This document shows positions 9,724 through 19,239 of a stretch of DNA of 64,000 bases, piece by piece. A program made the position numbers and the translations under genes. The DNA is taken from positions 30,000-93,999 of the forward strand of contig NZ_OCTN01000010.1 in NCBI RefSeq assembly GCF_900231835.1, given 5' to 3'. The notes beneath the pieces are model-generated. The model did no database searches. It saw only the letters and a program-made list of their open reading frames with translations, and was not told the origin of the DNA. This stretch comes from Pontivivens marinum (GTDB taxonomy: Bacteria > Pseudomonadota > Alphaproteobacteria > Rhodobacterales > Rhodobacteraceae). The stretch's first letter is position 1; every line of letters begins with the position of its first letter.

Positions 9724-10467
9724 ATGTCGCTGATCCGCCCACTCGTCGCTGGAAACTGGAAGATGAACGGCCTGCGCGCCGCCTTAACTGAGGTTGAGGC
9801 GTTGACTGCCGCCCATCCCGCCCCCGCCTGCGATGTACTGCTTTGCCCCCCCGCCACGCTGATCGGCGCCATGGTTGCCGCAGCGGCGGGTGGTCCCGTT
9901 TCTGTTGGGGGGCAGGATTGCCATGCCGCGCAATCAGGTGCGCATACCGGCGACACCTCTGCTGAAATGATCGCGGATGCAGGCGGAACCGCTGTGATCG
10001 TTGGCCATTCCGAGCGTCGCGCCGATCATGGCGAAGACGACGCAACCGTTAAGGCCAAGGCCGAGGCCGCCCTGCGCGCAAATCTCGTTGCGGTTGTTTG
10101 CGTGGGTGAGACGGAGGCGGAGCGTGACGCAGGCCGCACGCTTGACGTGGTGCTGGGCCAGCTTGCCGGTTCCATGCCGCAGGGCGCGACAGCCGCAAAT
10201 ACCGTCATCGCATATGAGCCGGTTTGGGCTATCGGCACCGGTCGCGTGCCGGAAATCGCAGATATTACCGAGGTACATGACGCGCTGCGCAAGGCCGTGT
10301 CCGATCGCCTAGGCGACGGTGCGTCGATGCGCTTGCTTTATGGTGGCTCGGTCAAGCCATCCAATGCGGCCGAGATTTTTGCTGTTGAGAACGTCAACGG
10401 CGGTCTGGTCGGCGGCGCTTCGCTAAAGGCCGCCGACTTTGGTGGTATCATCGCCGCGGCGGGCTGA
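9724..10467 (+). CDS. tpiA: Triosephosphate isomerase
   Basis: 247 residues. Interconverts dihydroxyacetone phosphate and glyceraldehyde-3-phosphate in glycolysis and gluconeogenesis. Seen: N-terminal AGNWKMNG with the catalytic Lys, VGHSERR with the catalytic His, [11 protein letters not shown] with the catalytic Glu, and the C-terminal [11 protein letters not shown] and GGLVGGASL phosphate-binding loops. It converges on the next gene with only three bases between the stop codons. Confidence 0.97.
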   Translation: MSLIRPLVAGNWKMNGLRAALTEVEALTAAHPAPACDVLLCPPATLIGAMVAAAAGGPVSVGGQDCHAAQSGAHTGDTSAEMIADAGGTAVIVGHSERRADHGEDDATVKAKAEAALRANLVAVVCVGETEAERDAGRTLDVVLGQLAGSMPQGATAANTVIAYEPVWAIGTGRVPEIADITEVHDALRKAVSDRLGDGASMRLLYGGSVKPSNAAEIFAVENVNGGLVGGASLKAADFGGIIAAAG

Positions 10468-10470
10468 TCC

Positions 10471-10929
10471 TTACTCAGGCGCGCCCATCAAGGCGCGCGC
10501 CTGACCAACCCAATCATCACGAACCGGACGGTCACGGAATGCGCTGAGCTTCTCGGACAGGTCCAGAATATTCGCTTCAGTCATTTCGGCCAACTGGGCA
10601 AAGGTGGTCAGGCCCATCGCATTGAGTTCTGCGGCCATTTTCGGGCCAACACCCTTGAGCGCGGTAAGGTCATCCATCGCTGCCGCTTCGATGGCTTGCG
10701 CCTCCTCCTCGGCCTCTTCTAGATCCTCATCATGCATGTCGCCCTCAGTCAGGACAACGGAGCTGGCCATCGCAGGGGTGCCAGCGGCCTTTGGCATCGT
10801 CTCTTTGAAAAGGCTGGAGAATCGCCATTCGACACCGAAGATCGGTGCGGCGGGGGACATACTCACCCAGTAATCGATTACGGTCTCACCCTTTTGCGGG
10901 GCGAGCAGGGACGGGAGGGACTGCATCAT
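10471..10929 (-). CDS. Helix-hairpin-helix-like protein, unknown function
   Basis: 152 residues from ATG 10929 (ATG 10926 equally possible), preceded by AGAAGG about 12 bases upstream; the frame continues to 10974 but runs into an inverted repeat. Three parts are seen: an N-terminal segment around YWVSMSPAAPIFGVEWRF that I do not recognise, an acidic linker (DEDLEEAEEEAQ), and a C-terminal domain (DDLTALKGVGPKMAAELNAM ... FRDRPVRDDWVGQA). The C-terminal domain resembles that of the membrane-anchored protein at 24269-24871 in the nuo operon. Helix-hairpin-helix domains of the KGVGPK type often bind nucleic acid, but no function can be assigned. It lies 73 bases downstream of the GafA-like gene on the same strand. 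Confidence 0.75.
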   Translation of the reverse strand: MMQSLPSLLAPQKGETVIDYWVSMSPAAPIFGVEWRFSSLFKETMPKAAGTPAMASSVVLTEGDMHDEDLEEAEEEAQAIEAAAMDDLTALKGVGPKMAAELNAMGLTTFAQLAEMTEANILDLSEKLSAFRDRPVRDDWVGQARALMGAPE

Positions 10930-10953
10930 TGTTACGCTACCTTCTGGAAATGC

Positions 10954-10990
10954 TGCACCGCAACAATACGGCATTTTTTGTTGCGGTGCA
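10954..10990. promoter_or_regulatory. 13-bp perfect inverted repeat with two TGC-N3-GCA boxes
   Basis: Arms TGCACCGCAACAA (10954-10966) and TTGTTGCGGTGCA (10978-10990) with an 11-base spacer, just ahead of the 10471-10929 gene and after the GafA-like gene. Each arm overlaps a box of the form TTGC/CTGC-N3-GCAA. The boxes resemble, from memory, the CTGC-N3-GCAG motif of PhaR regulators. No T-tract follows on either gene-reading side, so operator is preferred to terminator. Confidence 0.45.
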
Positions 10991-11001
10991 ATCTTTCCGT
11001 T

Positions 11002-12132
11002 TTAGGCGGCGTGTGGCCCGTTCCGGCTCAACCCGTAATGTTGCGCCAACCGGCCAAGTGCGATCTTGAGGACCACCTTGCCGGATCGCGCTGACCAACC
11101 CATGCGGCGTTCAGCGGTTTCCATCCCCTCCAGAAAGCAGCAGCAGCGCATCGTGATGTCAGCCAAGCCTGGCCCCAGCGCGCTAAAGGCATCCGTTACG
11201 CGATTTCGCGCGTCCTGTGGTCCCGCCATTTGATCTGTCCCGCCAGCGCCGCCACCGTCATGCATGGTCAGGAACCGGTCCCAGTTCTGCCCGACGCGCG
11301 GTCCCATTTGCGCGCGCTCGAACTCCTCACGCAGGCGCTCACCGGCCTCCAGCTCGGCTGAATTGAGGAATGGTTTTCCATCGACACCTTTGCGCCGTGC
11401 CAACAGGGCAAGCGGGCTTTCAGCCAAGTTCACACGCAGGCGGCGGGTCGAGCCGTCCTCCTCGGTGATAACCCGCTCACCGCTGACCTGCTGCGGGCGT
11501 GCCTCCACCTCCGTCTGTTCCTCACGGGCGCGCTTGCGGGCGATATCACCCTCCAACAATTGCGACAACGCGGTGCGGCCGGGTGCGGTGATGGCATAGC
11601 GCATGATTTTGCCGCGACCTGCGGGGGCTATCCAGTCGCGCAGGCGGAATGCCTCAACAACGGTGACGGGGCATGTTGCGATGCGCGTGGTTTGTGTGCC
11701 CGATTTGCGGAACACTACGGCCATATCCATGCCGCCGCTAAGGGCGAGGAAAGCACCGGTTTCGCTCAATCGACGCAGGATGCGGCGTGCCTCACGCTCG
11801 ATTTGCGATGTGGTCAGCGGGGTGGCGAGTGCGTTGGTCGTCATATCTAGGATCTCCTCAAACGGAAGATCGCTCACGTGGTCCCTAGCGGGTAATTTGC
11901 AAGCAGCACGGTCGAGGCAGCGGTCGAGGATTGGATCCTCGCGCAGCTGTTCAACACGCCGCATAGCGCGGGAGAGTGAGGACGCATGGCGTCCGGTTTC
12001 GCGCGCCATCCTGCGCAGCGACACCGATAGGCCGATATGCGCGAGGTAGCCGAGGTAATGTGCAGACGGGCAACCCGGAAATCGGGCGCACGTATTTGCG
12101 TCGGCTGCAATGGCAAGGGAAGATGTGAACAA
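11002..12132 (-). CDS. gafA: GafA-like regulator: DnaA-domain-IV-like HTH plus DUF6456 domain
   Basis: 376 residues starting at TTG 12132; no ATG or GTG is available further upstream before a stop. Residues ~25-75 (YLAHIGLSVSLRRMARETGR, then RAMRRVEQLREDPILD) resemble the helix-turn-helix of DnaA domain IV. The last ~130 residues (SPLALLARRKGVDGKPFL, AGERLREEFERAQMGPRVGQ, WDRFLT, RVTDAFSALGPGLADI, GWSARSGKVVLKIALGRL) match the DUF6456 family. In Rhodobacter capsulatus the protein of this design, as I recall, is GafA (rcc01865), which directly switches on gene transfer agent genes under CtrA control. Family membership is confident, orthology with GafA likely but unproven; no GTA structural genes are in the window. 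Divergent from a DUF6477 gene. Confidence 0.68.
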   Translation of the reverse strand: MFTSSLAIAADANTCARFPGCPSAHYLGYLAHIGLSVSLRRMARETGRHASSLSRAMRRVEQLREDPILDRCLDRAACKLPARDHVSDLPFEEILDMTTNALATPLTTSQIEREARRILRRLSETGAFLALSGGMDMAVVFRKSGTQTTRIATCPVTVVEAFRLRDWIAPAGRGKIMRYAITAPGRTALSQLLEGDIARKRAREEQTEVEARPQQVSGERVITEEDGSTRRLRVNLAESPLALLARRKGVDGKPFLNSAELEAGERLREEFERAQMGPRVGQNWDRFLTMHDGGGAGGTDQMAGPQDARNRVTDAFSALGPGLADITMRCCCFLEGMETAERRMGWSARSGKVVLKIALGRLAQHYGLSRNGPHAA

Positions 12133-12187
12133 GGGTCTTACCGTTTTGAAATGTGGAAGGTGATGAAAGTAACTGTCTAAAAAATCG

Positions 12188-12202
12188 GTAATTCATGGTT
12201 AA
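12188..12202. promoter_or_regulatory. Possible CtrA box upstream of the GafA-like gene
   Basis: GTAA-N7-TTAA, one mismatch from the CtrA consensus TTAA-N7-TTAA, 56 bases upstream of the TTG start. CtrA control of gafA is known in R. capsulatus as I recall it; the match here is by eye only. Confidence 0.35.
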
Positions 12203-12256
12203 CCTGCGAATCTTTCCAAAGTGTTAAGATCACATGCCCTGCGCGCGCAGATATAC

Positions 12257-12270
12257 TGTTGCACGCAACA
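12257..12270. promoter_or_regulatory. Palindrome TGTTGC-AC-GCAACA in the divergent promoter region
   Basis: Perfect 6-bp arms around AC, placed between the GafA-like gene and the DUF6477 gene (58 bases before the latter's start). It shares the GCAACA/TGTTGC core with the inverted repeat at 10954-10990, which flanks the other end of the same regulator. An operator role is inferred. Confidence 0.4.
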
Positions 12271-12327
12271 CCCCCTATTTGAACGTGATGATGTCGGCAT
12301 TGAAGCATTTTGCCGAAGGTTCATTTT

Positions 12328-12552
12328 ATGGAAAATATTCAACAGCCAGTACTGCGCCGCCCCCGTTCCCTGATCGCCACGGCGATGCGTGTCGCAATCG
12401 CGACCAAGGGGCATGCGAGCGACCTCGCACGGTTGACTGAGCGTGAGCAGATAATGGATCACGCACGCCGCGTGGGCGATGCAGCCTATTCGCCGCTCGC
12501 CCACGTTACTACTTTGGCGCGCCTAATGGCGGCCCGTCGTGCGTTGGTTTAA
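12328..12552 (+). CDS. DUF6477-family small protein
   Basis: 74 residues from ATG 12328, with GAAGG at 12314-12318. The pattern RRPRSLIATAMRVAI ... LARLTEREQIMDHARRVGDA ... YSPLAHVTTLARLMAARR fits the small DUF6477 family known from Rhodobacterales. Soluble, basic, helical; function unknown. It stands divergently next to the GafA-like gene; in R. capsulatus the neighbour of gafA (rcc01866) also affects gene transfer agent production as I recall, but I cannot confirm it is the same family. Converges on the MttB-family gene with nine bases between. Confidence 0.65.
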   Translation: MENIQQPVLRRPRSLIATAMRVAIATKGHASDLARLTEREQIMDHARRVGDAAYSPLAHVTTLARLMAARRALV

Positions 12553-12561
12553 CCTATCGGA

Positions 12562-14118
12562 TTAACCGAATGCGTCAGGCTCGCTTGCCTTACGTCGTTC
12601 AATATAATCGCGCAGCCCATCTGCGATCCCCTGATCGATGGGCGGCGCGACATATTCATCCAGCATCCGCTTGACCCGCGCGGAGGCGAGCGCCTGACTG
12701 TCCGGTGCACCTGCATCCGACCATGTTTCAAACGGGCGGTAATCCAGGACATCGGACCGCCAGAAGGCGTCCTTGAAATTGGCCTGCGTGTGGGCGCAGC
12801 CTAGATAGTGCCCACCCGGCCCAACCTCACGAATGGCATCCATCGCCTGACCGTTCTCGCTGACATCAATGCCGGATGCGACGGAGTGCAGGATGCCCAA
12901 CTGGTCTGCATCCAGAACGAACTTTTCGAAGCTGGACACCAATCCCCCCTCAAGCCATCCGCACGAATGCAGCATAAAGTTTACACCGCCCAGCAGCGCC
13001 GCGTTCAGCGTGTTCGCCGTCTCATATGCCGCCTGCGCGTCGGGCAGTTTCGATCCGCACAATCCTCCACCGGACCGGAAGGGCAGGCTCATCCGCCGTG
13101 CCAGCTGACCCGCGCCCCACAGGATTTTGGACGCTTCGGGTGTGCCAAATGTCGGCGCGCCGGAGTTCATGTCTATCGAGGTCACAAACGCGCCAAAGAT
13201 CACCGGCGCACCGGGGCGAACCAGTTGCGAATAGGCGATGCCCGCCATTGCCTCGGCCAGAACCTGTGTCAGCGTTCCTGCAACCGAAACCGGCGCCATT
13301 GCACCACCAACGATAAAGGGTGAGATGATGCAGGCCTGCATGTTCGCGGCATAAATCTCCAACGCGCCCATCATCGTGCTGTCAAATGTCAGCGGAGAGT
13401 TCACATTGATCAGCGACGTCATATGCGGCGCCTGCGTGGCCTTTTCGCCGAACAGGATCTTGCACATTTCAACCGAATCCTGCGCGCGGATTGGCTCGGT
13501 CACACTGCCCATGAAGGGTTTGTCGGACAGCGTCATATGCGCCTCCAACATGTCGAGGTGACGCTTGTTCACCGCAATATCTGTCGGTTCGCAAACCGTA
13601 CCGCCGGAGTGGTGCAGCCATTTGGACATATAGCCCAGCTTCACGAATTTGCGGAAATCCTCCATGGTCGCATACCGGCGGCCCCCCTCAGCATCGCGTA
13701 CAAAGGGAGGGCCATAGACCGGCGCCAGAACCAGCGACTTGCCACCGATCTCAACATCGCGTTCAGGGTTGCGGGCGTGCTGTGTGAATTTCGCTGGGGC
13801 CGTTGCGCATAGCTTGCGCGCCAAACCACGGGGGATATGAACCCGCTCACCCTTAACCTCGGCACCGGCCTCGCGCCAGCGATCCAGCGCGGCAGGGTTA
13901 TCGACAAAGGCAACGCCGACTTCCTCAAGGATTGTGTCGGCATTATATTCGATGATCTCGATCGCCTCAGCCGTCAAAATCTCGAAATTGGGGATGTTGC
14001 GCTCGATAAAACGGGCGGCCTCTATCTTGGGCGCTGTACGCTCCGCCCGTCGGGCCGCGCCGCCGCCGCCACGTCGTCCTGCACGCCGTCCACCCTGAAC
14101 TTCCGCCATATCAGTCAT
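12562..14118 (-). CDS. MttB-family methyltransferase (trimethylamine/glycine-betaine type)
   Basis: 518 residues from ATG 14118 (MTDMAEV). The family uses a TIM barrel to move a methyl group from a methylated amine to a corrinoid protein. Seen: the N-terminal block NADTILEEVGVAF, HSGGTVCEPTDIAVN, GSVTEPIRAQDS, IYAANMQACIISPFIVGGAM, and a C-terminal end typical of the family. The frame has no internal stop, so this is a non-pyrrolysine member; such proteins include the glycine betaine methyltransferase MtgB. The N-terminus is Arg/Gly-rich (residues 9-27). No corrinoid protein gene is adjacent, so the substrate is open. An open frame continues upstream to 14364 but looks non-coding. Confidence 0.82.
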   Translation of the reverse strand: MTDMAEVQGGRRAGRRGGGGAARRAERTAPKIEAARFIERNIPNFEILTAEAIEIIEYNADTILEEVGVAFVDNPAALDRWREAGAEVKGERVHIPRGLARKLCATAPAKFTQHARNPERDVEIGGKSLVLAPVYGPPFVRDAEGGRRYATMEDFRKFVKLGYMSKWLHHSGGTVCEPTDIAVNKRHLDMLEAHMTLSDKPFMGSVTEPIRAQDSVEMCKILFGEKATQAPHMTSLINVNSPLTFDSTMMGALEIYAANMQACIISPFIVGGAMAPVSVAGTLTQVLAEAMAGIAYSQLVRPGAPVIFGAFVTSIDMNSGAPTFGTPEASKILWGAGQLARRMSLPFRSGGGLCGSKLPDAQAAYETANTLNAALLGGVNFMLHSCGWLEGGLVSSFEKFVLDADQLGILHSVASGIDVSENGQAMDAIREVGPGGHYLGCAHTQANFKDAFWRSDVLDYRPFETWSDAGAPDSQALASARVKRMLDEYVAPPIDQGIADGLRDYIERRKASEPDAFG

Positions 14119-14291
14119 ATCTGCCCCCGAGAGTCCGGTGTTGCTGTTTACGCCTAGTTTACTGTGGCTTGCCAGAACTCCGCCCAGAAATGCGCCTCTC
14201 CGCATGTCGGATGCGACATGGCGGCGATTACCTTGCTGTTTTCGACGTGTCGCACGCAGGTTTTGCAAAATGGCGAGGCCAAAACGCATTA

Positions 14292-14316
14292 GGGCGGGAT
14301 GCAAAACATCCCGCCC
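14292..14316 (-). terminator. Strong hairpin downstream of the SufT-like gene
   Basis: Stem GGGCGGGATG/CATCCCGCCC with a CAAAA loop, 35 bases past the stop of the SufT-like gene and before the MttB-family start. On the minus strand the run after the stem is TAATGCGTTTT, only weakly T-rich. Confidence 0.6.
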
Positions 14317-14350
14317 CAGCGTCATAAATCGAGATTCGAAATCCCGGCTA

Positions 14351-14710
14351 TTACATAAATCCAAGTTCCAGCCGCGCCTCGTCGGACAGCATTTCCATGC
14401 CCCATGGCGGTTCCCAGATCAGTTGAACATCAACCGTCTTGACCCCGGGCAGGGGTGAGATCGCATCGGCGACCCAGCCGGGCATTTCGCCGGCAACGGG
14501 GCAGCCCGGTGCGGTCAGGGTCATCAGCACATCAACCTCGCCGCCCTCGGCGATTTCGATCGTGTAGACCAAGCCCAGATCATAAATGTTCACCGGAATT
14601 TCCGGATCATGCACCGAACGGCACGCTTCGACGACAGAATCGTAAAGCGGGTGATCGGTCGTGGATGGTTTGATGAGGGGCGTGCCCTCCATCGGTGCCT
14701 CGGCGTTCAT
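14351..14710 (-). CDS. sufT: SufT-like Fe-S assembly factor (DUF59/MIP18 family)
   Basis: 119 residues from ATG 14710; the frame is open much further (to 15067) but that part is antisense to tgt. Seen: [19 protein letters not shown], a typical DUF59 block, then [16 protein letters not shown] with the conserved Cys, and a [13 protein letters not shown] ending, as in the SufT proteins that help mature Fe-S proteins. Acts in the cytoplasm. Usually found in the suf operon; here it is alone and divergent from tgt. Confidence 0.85.
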   Translation of the reverse strand: MNAEAPMEGTPLIKPSTTDHPLYDSVVEACRSVHDPEIPVNIYDLGLVYTIEIAEGGEVDVLMTLTAPGCPVAGEMPGWVADAISPLPGVKTVDVQLIWEPPWGMEMLSDEARLELGFM

Positions 14711-14888
14711 GCGCGGCTCCTCAACTATATACCTGACAGAAGATATAGGAAACGTGCGCGCCATCGTAAAGGTGCGCTGTGCAACTCGACTTTGCCTCCG
14801 GCGGGGATATTTTAGGAATGCGATAGGGGCAGGGCGGTTGACGTGGCCGCGCGCGCACGGCATCCCCCCAATCAGATCGGAGAGCATC

Positions 14889-16016
14889 ATGAGCCGCTTC
14901 AGCTTCACCATCGCCGCAACAGACGGCAAGGCCCGCACGGGCCAGATTGACACCCCGCGTGGCGAAATTCGCACGCCAGCCTTTATGCCGGTCGGTACCG
15001 CCGCAACGGTAAAGGCCATGATGCCCGAGAATGTGCGCGCGACGGGTGCGGATATTCTGCTGGGCAATACCTATCACCTGATGCTGCGCCCTGGGGCAGA
15101 GCGGGTCGCGAATTTAGGTGGTTTGCACAAATTCATGAACTGGGATCGCCCGATTCTGACGGATTCCGGTGGTTTTCAGGTGATGTCATTGGCTGACCTT
15201 CGCAAAATGAGCGAGGATGGCGTCCGCTTTAAATCCCATATCGACGGGTCCGAGCATTTCCTGTCGCCTGAGCGCAGCATGGAAATCCAAAAGCTGCTCG
15301 GCTCTGATATTGTGATGTGTTTCGACGAATGTCCTGCGCTGCCGGCGGATCGTGCCGCGATTACCAAAAGCATGGAGCTGTCGATGCGATGGGCGCAACG
15401 CAGCCGCGATGCGTTTGGCGACCGTCCGGGGCATGCGCTGTTCGGCATTCAGCAGGGCGGGCTTGAGGAAGACCTGCGCGGTAAGTCGGCTGAAGCGCTG
15501 ACCTCGATCGGGTTTGATGGCTATGCAGTTGGCGGCTTGGCCGTGGGTGAGGGGCAGGAGGCGATGTTCGGTTGCCTCGACTATGCGCCCGATCAATTGC
15601 CGCAGGATAAACCGCGCTATCTGATGGGCGTTGGAAAGCCTGACGACATCGTGGGCGCGGTTCAACGCGGTATCGATATGTTCGACTGCGTTCTGCCGTC
15701 GCGTTCGGGGCGGACCGGTCAGGCGCAGACCCGCTTCGGTCAGGTCAACATTCGCAATGCGCGCCATGCGGATGACCCGCGGCCATTGGACCCGGAATGC
15801 ACCTGCCCAGCCTGCTCAAACTATTCCCGCGCCTATCTGCACCATGTGAACAAGGCGCAGGAAATTATCGCGTCTATGCTGCTGACATGGCACAACCTGC
15901 ATTACTATCAGGAGTTGATGCAGGGCCTGCGCGATGCGATTTCCGTTGGTCAGCTGGACCAATTCGTCGCGGCGTTCCACGCGAAACGGGCCGAGGGCGA
16001 TATGGAGCGGCTGTAG
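14889..16016 (+). CDS. tgt: Queuine tRNA-ribosyltransferase
   Basis: 375 residues from ATG 14889; an open frame upstream to 14661 is antisense to the SufT-like gene. Exchanges guanine 34 of GUN-anticodon tRNAs (Asp, Asn, His, Tyr) for the queuosine precursor. Seen: [25 protein letters not shown], the catalytic-Asp block [26 protein letters not shown], the second Asp in [12 protein letters not shown], and the zinc site [16 protein letters not shown]. Two tRNA-Asp(GTC) genes, substrates of this enzyme, lie about 4 kb downstream. Confidence 0.96.
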   Translation: MSRFSFTIAATDGKARTGQIDTPRGEIRTPAFMPVGTAATVKAMMPENVRATGADILLGNTYHLMLRPGAERVANLGGLHKFMNWDRPILTDSGGFQVMSLADLRKMSEDGVRFKSHIDGSEHFLSPERSMEIQKLLGSDIVMCFDECPALPADRAAITKSMELSMRWAQRSRDAFGDRPGHALFGIQQGGLEEDLRGKSAEALTSIGFDGYAVGGLAVGEGQEAMFGCLDYAPDQLPQDKPRYLMGVGKPDDIVGAVQRGIDMFDCVLPSRSGRTGQAQTRFGQVNIRNARHADDPRPLDPECTCPACSNYSRAYLHHVNKAQEIIASMLLTWHNLHYYQELMQGLRDAISVGQLDQFVAAFHAKRAEGDMERL

Positions 16017-16392
16017 CCACTTCAACGCAACACCCACATATTCCTGCTGGCCGGACCATCTGGCCAGTATGGAAGTCTAACCTCCGCTGAATGCTAGGAT
16101 CAAGGCCACGGCATAAAGCCCGTTCACGATATTCGGTCAGGGGCGTGCGCCCGCGTCCATCGCTGCGGTTCGTTGGAATAGCTCACTGGCCCATAAGTAT
16201 ATGGCCCCTGCGCTCGTTGTTTATTGTGTGCGGGCGCACCTTGCCCCCACCGCGCCATCAGCGCAACATGGGCCCAAGTCTCGTCACGCCCCTTGAACGC
16301 ACCGTGAACGAGGCACACGTTACACAGCCATGACGGAGGAGCCTGCGTTGCCGATGATCGGGACCGGGCCCCTTGCGAGAAAGGACATTATT
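16017..16392. other. 376-base gap between tgt and lon
   Basis: No convincing gene. A short stem (CTGGCC at 16047-16052, GGCCAG at 16062-16067) lies after tgt and might end transcription. A CCCTTGAACG segment near 16290 recalls the -35 part of alphaproteobacterial heat-shock promoters, which would suit lon, but I see no acceptable -10 partner. Confidence 0.4.
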
Positions 16393-18792
16393 ATGACCGA
16401 TACACCCAAAGCGGCCCTTCCGGTCCTTCCCCTGCGCGACATTGTCGTTTTCCCCCATATGGTCGTGCCGCTATTTGTAGGGCGCGAACGTTCTGTAAAG
16501 GCGCTCGAGGCTGTGATGGCCGACGGCAAGAAAATCCTGCTGGCCGCACAACGCGATCCGGCCGAGGATGAGCCGACAGAAGCGTCGATCTACAGCACCG
16601 GCGTTCTGGCCAGCGTTTTGCAGTTGCTCAAACTGCCCGACGGCACTGTAAAGGTGTTGGTTGAGGGGCTGACGCGCCAAAAACTGGACGCGATCCGCGA
16701 TACCGGTGAGTATTTCGAGGCCGAGGCGAGCGAGATCGTCGAAACCCGCGATAACCCTGATGCGGTTGAGGCGCTGACCCGCAACATCTCCGCTGATTTC
16801 GAGCGTTATGCCAAGCTGAACAAAAACATCCCCGATGAGGCTGTCGCGGCCGTCAGCGAAATCGCTGAGGCTGACAAGCTGGCCGATACCGTCGCCGGTC
16901 ATCTGGGCGCAAAGATCGAGCAAAAGCAGGACCTGCTGGAAACAGCGGACCTTGGCGCACGGCTGGAGAAAATCTTCGCCATGATGCAGGGCGAAATTTC
17001 CGTCCTGCGCGTCGAGAAAAAGATCAAATCCCGCGTGAAAACCCAGATGGAGCGCACCCAGCGCGAATATTATCTGAATGAGCAGATGAAGGCTATTCAG
17101 AAGGAGCTGGGCGACGGCGAAACCAACGAGGACGCCGCCGCCGAGTACGAGGAAAAACTTGCCTCGACCAAGCTGTCCGATGAGGCCCGCGAAAAATCCA
17201 TGGCCGAGTTGAAAAAGCTGCGCAACATGTCCCCCATGTCGGCGGAGGCTACAGTCGTGCGCAACTACCTCGACTGGATGCTGTCGATTCCATGGGGCAA
17301 GAAATCCCGCGTGAAAAAGGATCTGGGCAAGGCTGAGGCCATTCTGGATGCAGATCACTACGGTTTGGAGAAGGTTAAGGAGCGGATCGTCGAGTATCTG
17401 GCCGTGCAACAGCGCAGTCAGAAATTGCGCGGCCCTATTCTGTGCCTCGTCGGCCCCCCCGGTGTCGGTAAAACGTCGCTGGGTAAATCGGTGGCCAAAG
17501 CGACCGGGCGTGAGTTCATCCGCATCTCACTGGGTGGCGTGCGCGACGAATCAGAAATTCGCGGCCATCGCCGGACCTATATCGGCTCCATGCCCGGTAA
17601 GATCATCCAGTCGATGAAAAAGGCGAAAACCACGAATCCACTTATCCTGCTGGATGAGATCGACAAGATGGGTCAGGACTTCCGTGGCGATCCGGCCTCC
17701 GCAATGCTGGAGGTGCTGGATCCTGAGCAGAACGCAACATTCAACGATCACTACCTTGAGGTCGATTACGATTTGTCCAACGTGATGTTCATCACTACGG
17801 CGAACTCCTACAACATGCCCCGCCCTCTGCTGGACCGGATGGAGATCATCTCCGTCGCGGGCTACACCGAGGAGGAGAAAGCGGAAATCGCGGCGCGTCA
17901 CCTGCTGCCAAAACAGCAGAAGGGCCATGGCCTGCGTAAGGGTGAGTTCTCGCTCAGCCCTGACGCCCTGCGCGACATCATCCGCTATTACACACGCGAG
18001 GCTGGTGTGCGAAATCTGGAGCGTGAGTTGGCAAAACTGTGCCGTAAGGCTGTGACGCAACTGGTGAAAAAGGAAACGACCAAGGTTGAGGTGACAACCG
18101 AAAACCTGTCCGATTTCCTCGGGGTGCGGCGCTTTAAGTTCGGCTTGGCCGAGGAGGACGACCAGATCGGCGTCGTCACTGGCCTCGCATGGACCGAAGT
18201 TGGCGGTGATTTGCTTCAGATCGAGGCGCTGCGTCTGCCGGGTAAGGGTCGTATGAAGACGACCGGCAAGCTGGGCGATGTGATGAAGGAGAGCATTGAC
18301 GCTGCCGCCTCCTATGTCCGCTCGCGCGCTGTGGATCTGGGGGTCAAGCCGCCGGAGTTCGAAAAGCTGGACATCCACGTCCACGTGCCAGAGGGCGCAA
18401 CGCCCAAGGACGGACCCTCGGCCGGTATCGGCATGGTCACATCCATAGTGTCCGTGCTGACCCAAATCCCCGTGCGCCGCGATGTGGCCATGACGGGTGA
18501 GGTAACACTGCGCGGTAACGTCCTGCCCATTGGCGGGTTGAAGGAGAAGCTACTCGCAGCCCTGCGTGGCGGGATTAAAACAGTGATGATCCCCAAGGAT
18601 AACGCCAAGGATCTGGTGGATATCCCTGACAGCGTAAAGGAGGGGATGGAGATCATCCCCGTCTCGAACGTAACCGAGGTGCTGCGCATCGCTCTGACCA
18701 AACAGCCAGAGCCGGTGGAGTGGGATGAGGCCGCAGAACTTGTTGCCGCATCGAATAATGCAAAGGCAGATTTGGGCCTATCTGCACACTAA
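16393..18792 (+). CDS. lon: ATP-dependent protease Lon
   Basis: 799 residues from ATG 16393 (AAGGA at 16381-16385); an upstream frame to 16330 is ignored. Degrades damaged and regulatory proteins in the cytoplasm as a hexamer. Domains in order: N-terminal substrate domain ([20 protein letters not shown]), a coiled-coil region, AAA+ ATPase with Walker [12 protein letters not shown], Walker [11 protein letters not shown], sensor region and the C-terminal serine protease domain with the Ser in [11 protein letters not shown] and the Lys in [10 protein letters not shown]. Normal length. The following gene encodes an HU-family protein, a common lon-hup arrangement. Confidence 0.97.
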   Translation: MTDTPKAALPVLPLRDIVVFPHMVVPLFVGRERSVKALEAVMADGKKILLAAQRDPAEDEPTEASIYSTGVLASVLQLLKLPDGTVKVLVEGLTRQKLDAIRDTGEYFEAEASEIVETRDNPDAVEALTRNISADFERYAKLNKNIPDEAVAAVSEIAEADKLADTVAGHLGAKIEQKQDLLETADLGARLEKIFAMMQGEISVLRVEKKIKSRVKTQMERTQREYYLNEQMKAIQKELGDGETNEDAAAEYEEKLASTKLSDEAREKSMAELKKLRNMSPMSAEATVVRNYLDWMLSIPWGKKSRVKKDLGKAEAILDADHYGLEKVKERIVEYLAVQQRSQKLRGPILCLVGPPGVGKTSLGKSVAKATGREFIRISLGGVRDESEIRGHRRTYIGSMPGKIIQSMKKAKTTNPLILLDEIDKMGQDFRGDPASAMLEVLDPEQNATFNDHYLEVDYDLSNVMFITTANSYNMPRPLLDRMEIISVAGYTEEEKAEIAARHLLPKQQKGHGLRKGEFSLSPDALRDIIRYYTREAGVRNLERELAKLCRKAVTQLVKKETTKVEVTTENLSDFLGVRRFKFGLAEEDDQIGVVTGLAWTEVGGDLLQIEALRLPGKGRMKTTGKLGDVMKESIDAAASYVRSRAVDLGVKPPEFEKLDIHVHVPEGATPKDGPSAGIGMVTSIVSVLTQIPVRRDVAMTGEVTLRGNVLPIGGLKEKLLAALRGGIKTVMIPKDNAKDLVDIPDSVKEGMEIIPVSNVTEVLRIALTKQPEPVEWDEAAELVAASNNAKADLGLSAH

Positions 18793-18910
18793 ATCAGCAG
18801 TGAACTCTTAACTTTACCCGTGATGGGTTAGCGGAGTTGACTTTAAGTCTGGGCGGATGATGTTGACTCACGTCCGCCCAGATAACTGGGCCAACAGGAA
18901 AGTATCTAAT

Positions 18911-19231
18911 ATGACGGATAGCGACGAAGTTCACGACGCCACCGCCGACGAAACAACCGTAGACGTGGGTCTACCTATGCTGCGCAAGCGTGAGATCGTT
19001 GCGCATGTCGCCGATCAAACCGGTCAGAGCAAAGCTGACGTGCGCCGCACATTGGATTCGGCTCTCGGCTTCATGCGTCAGGGTTTGCTGGACGGCAACG
19101 AATTGCACTACCCAACGCTCGGCAAGGTGAAGATCAAGTACCCCAACCGTGAAGGCGCCAAGCCCATGTTCCGGGTTATTCCTGCAAAAGAGACATCCGA
19201 GGCGTTTCAGGACGACTCTTCCGAGGATTGA
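18911..19231 (+). CDS. HU-family DNA-binding protein
   Basis: 106 residues from ATG 18911 (AGGAAAG upstream). Residues ~22-95 match the HU/IHF fold: LRKREIVAHVADQTGQSKADV, VRRTLDSALGFMRQGLLDG, LPTLGKVK-type beta arm (YPTLGKVKIKYPNREGAKPMF). It differs from classical HU by an acidic N-terminal extension of about 20 residues and an acidic tail (FQDDSSED), and the arm tip lacks the usual RNP motif, so it is a divergent nucleoid protein. Expected to bend DNA. Ends at a strong terminator. Confidence 0.85.
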   Translation: MTDSDEVHDATADETTVDVGLPMLRKREIVAHVADQTGQSKADVRRTLDSALGFMRQGLLDGNELHYPTLGKVKIKYPNREGAKPMFRVIPAKETSEAFQDDSSED

Positions 19232-19239
19232 TCGCTTAT

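Noticed and set aside
12549..12566. TTAA-N9-TTAA as a CtrA box
   Set aside because: Spacing is nine instead of seven, and it lies between two convergent stop codons, not at a promoter.
14119..14364. Upstream extension of the MttB-family protein
   Set aside because: It has no family likeness, crosses the 14292-14316 hairpin, and a normal start exists at 14118.
16280..16330. Heat-shock (RpoH) promoter ahead of lon
   Set aside because: CCCTTGAACG fits a -35 but no matching -10 lies at the right distance, so it was not listed as a site.
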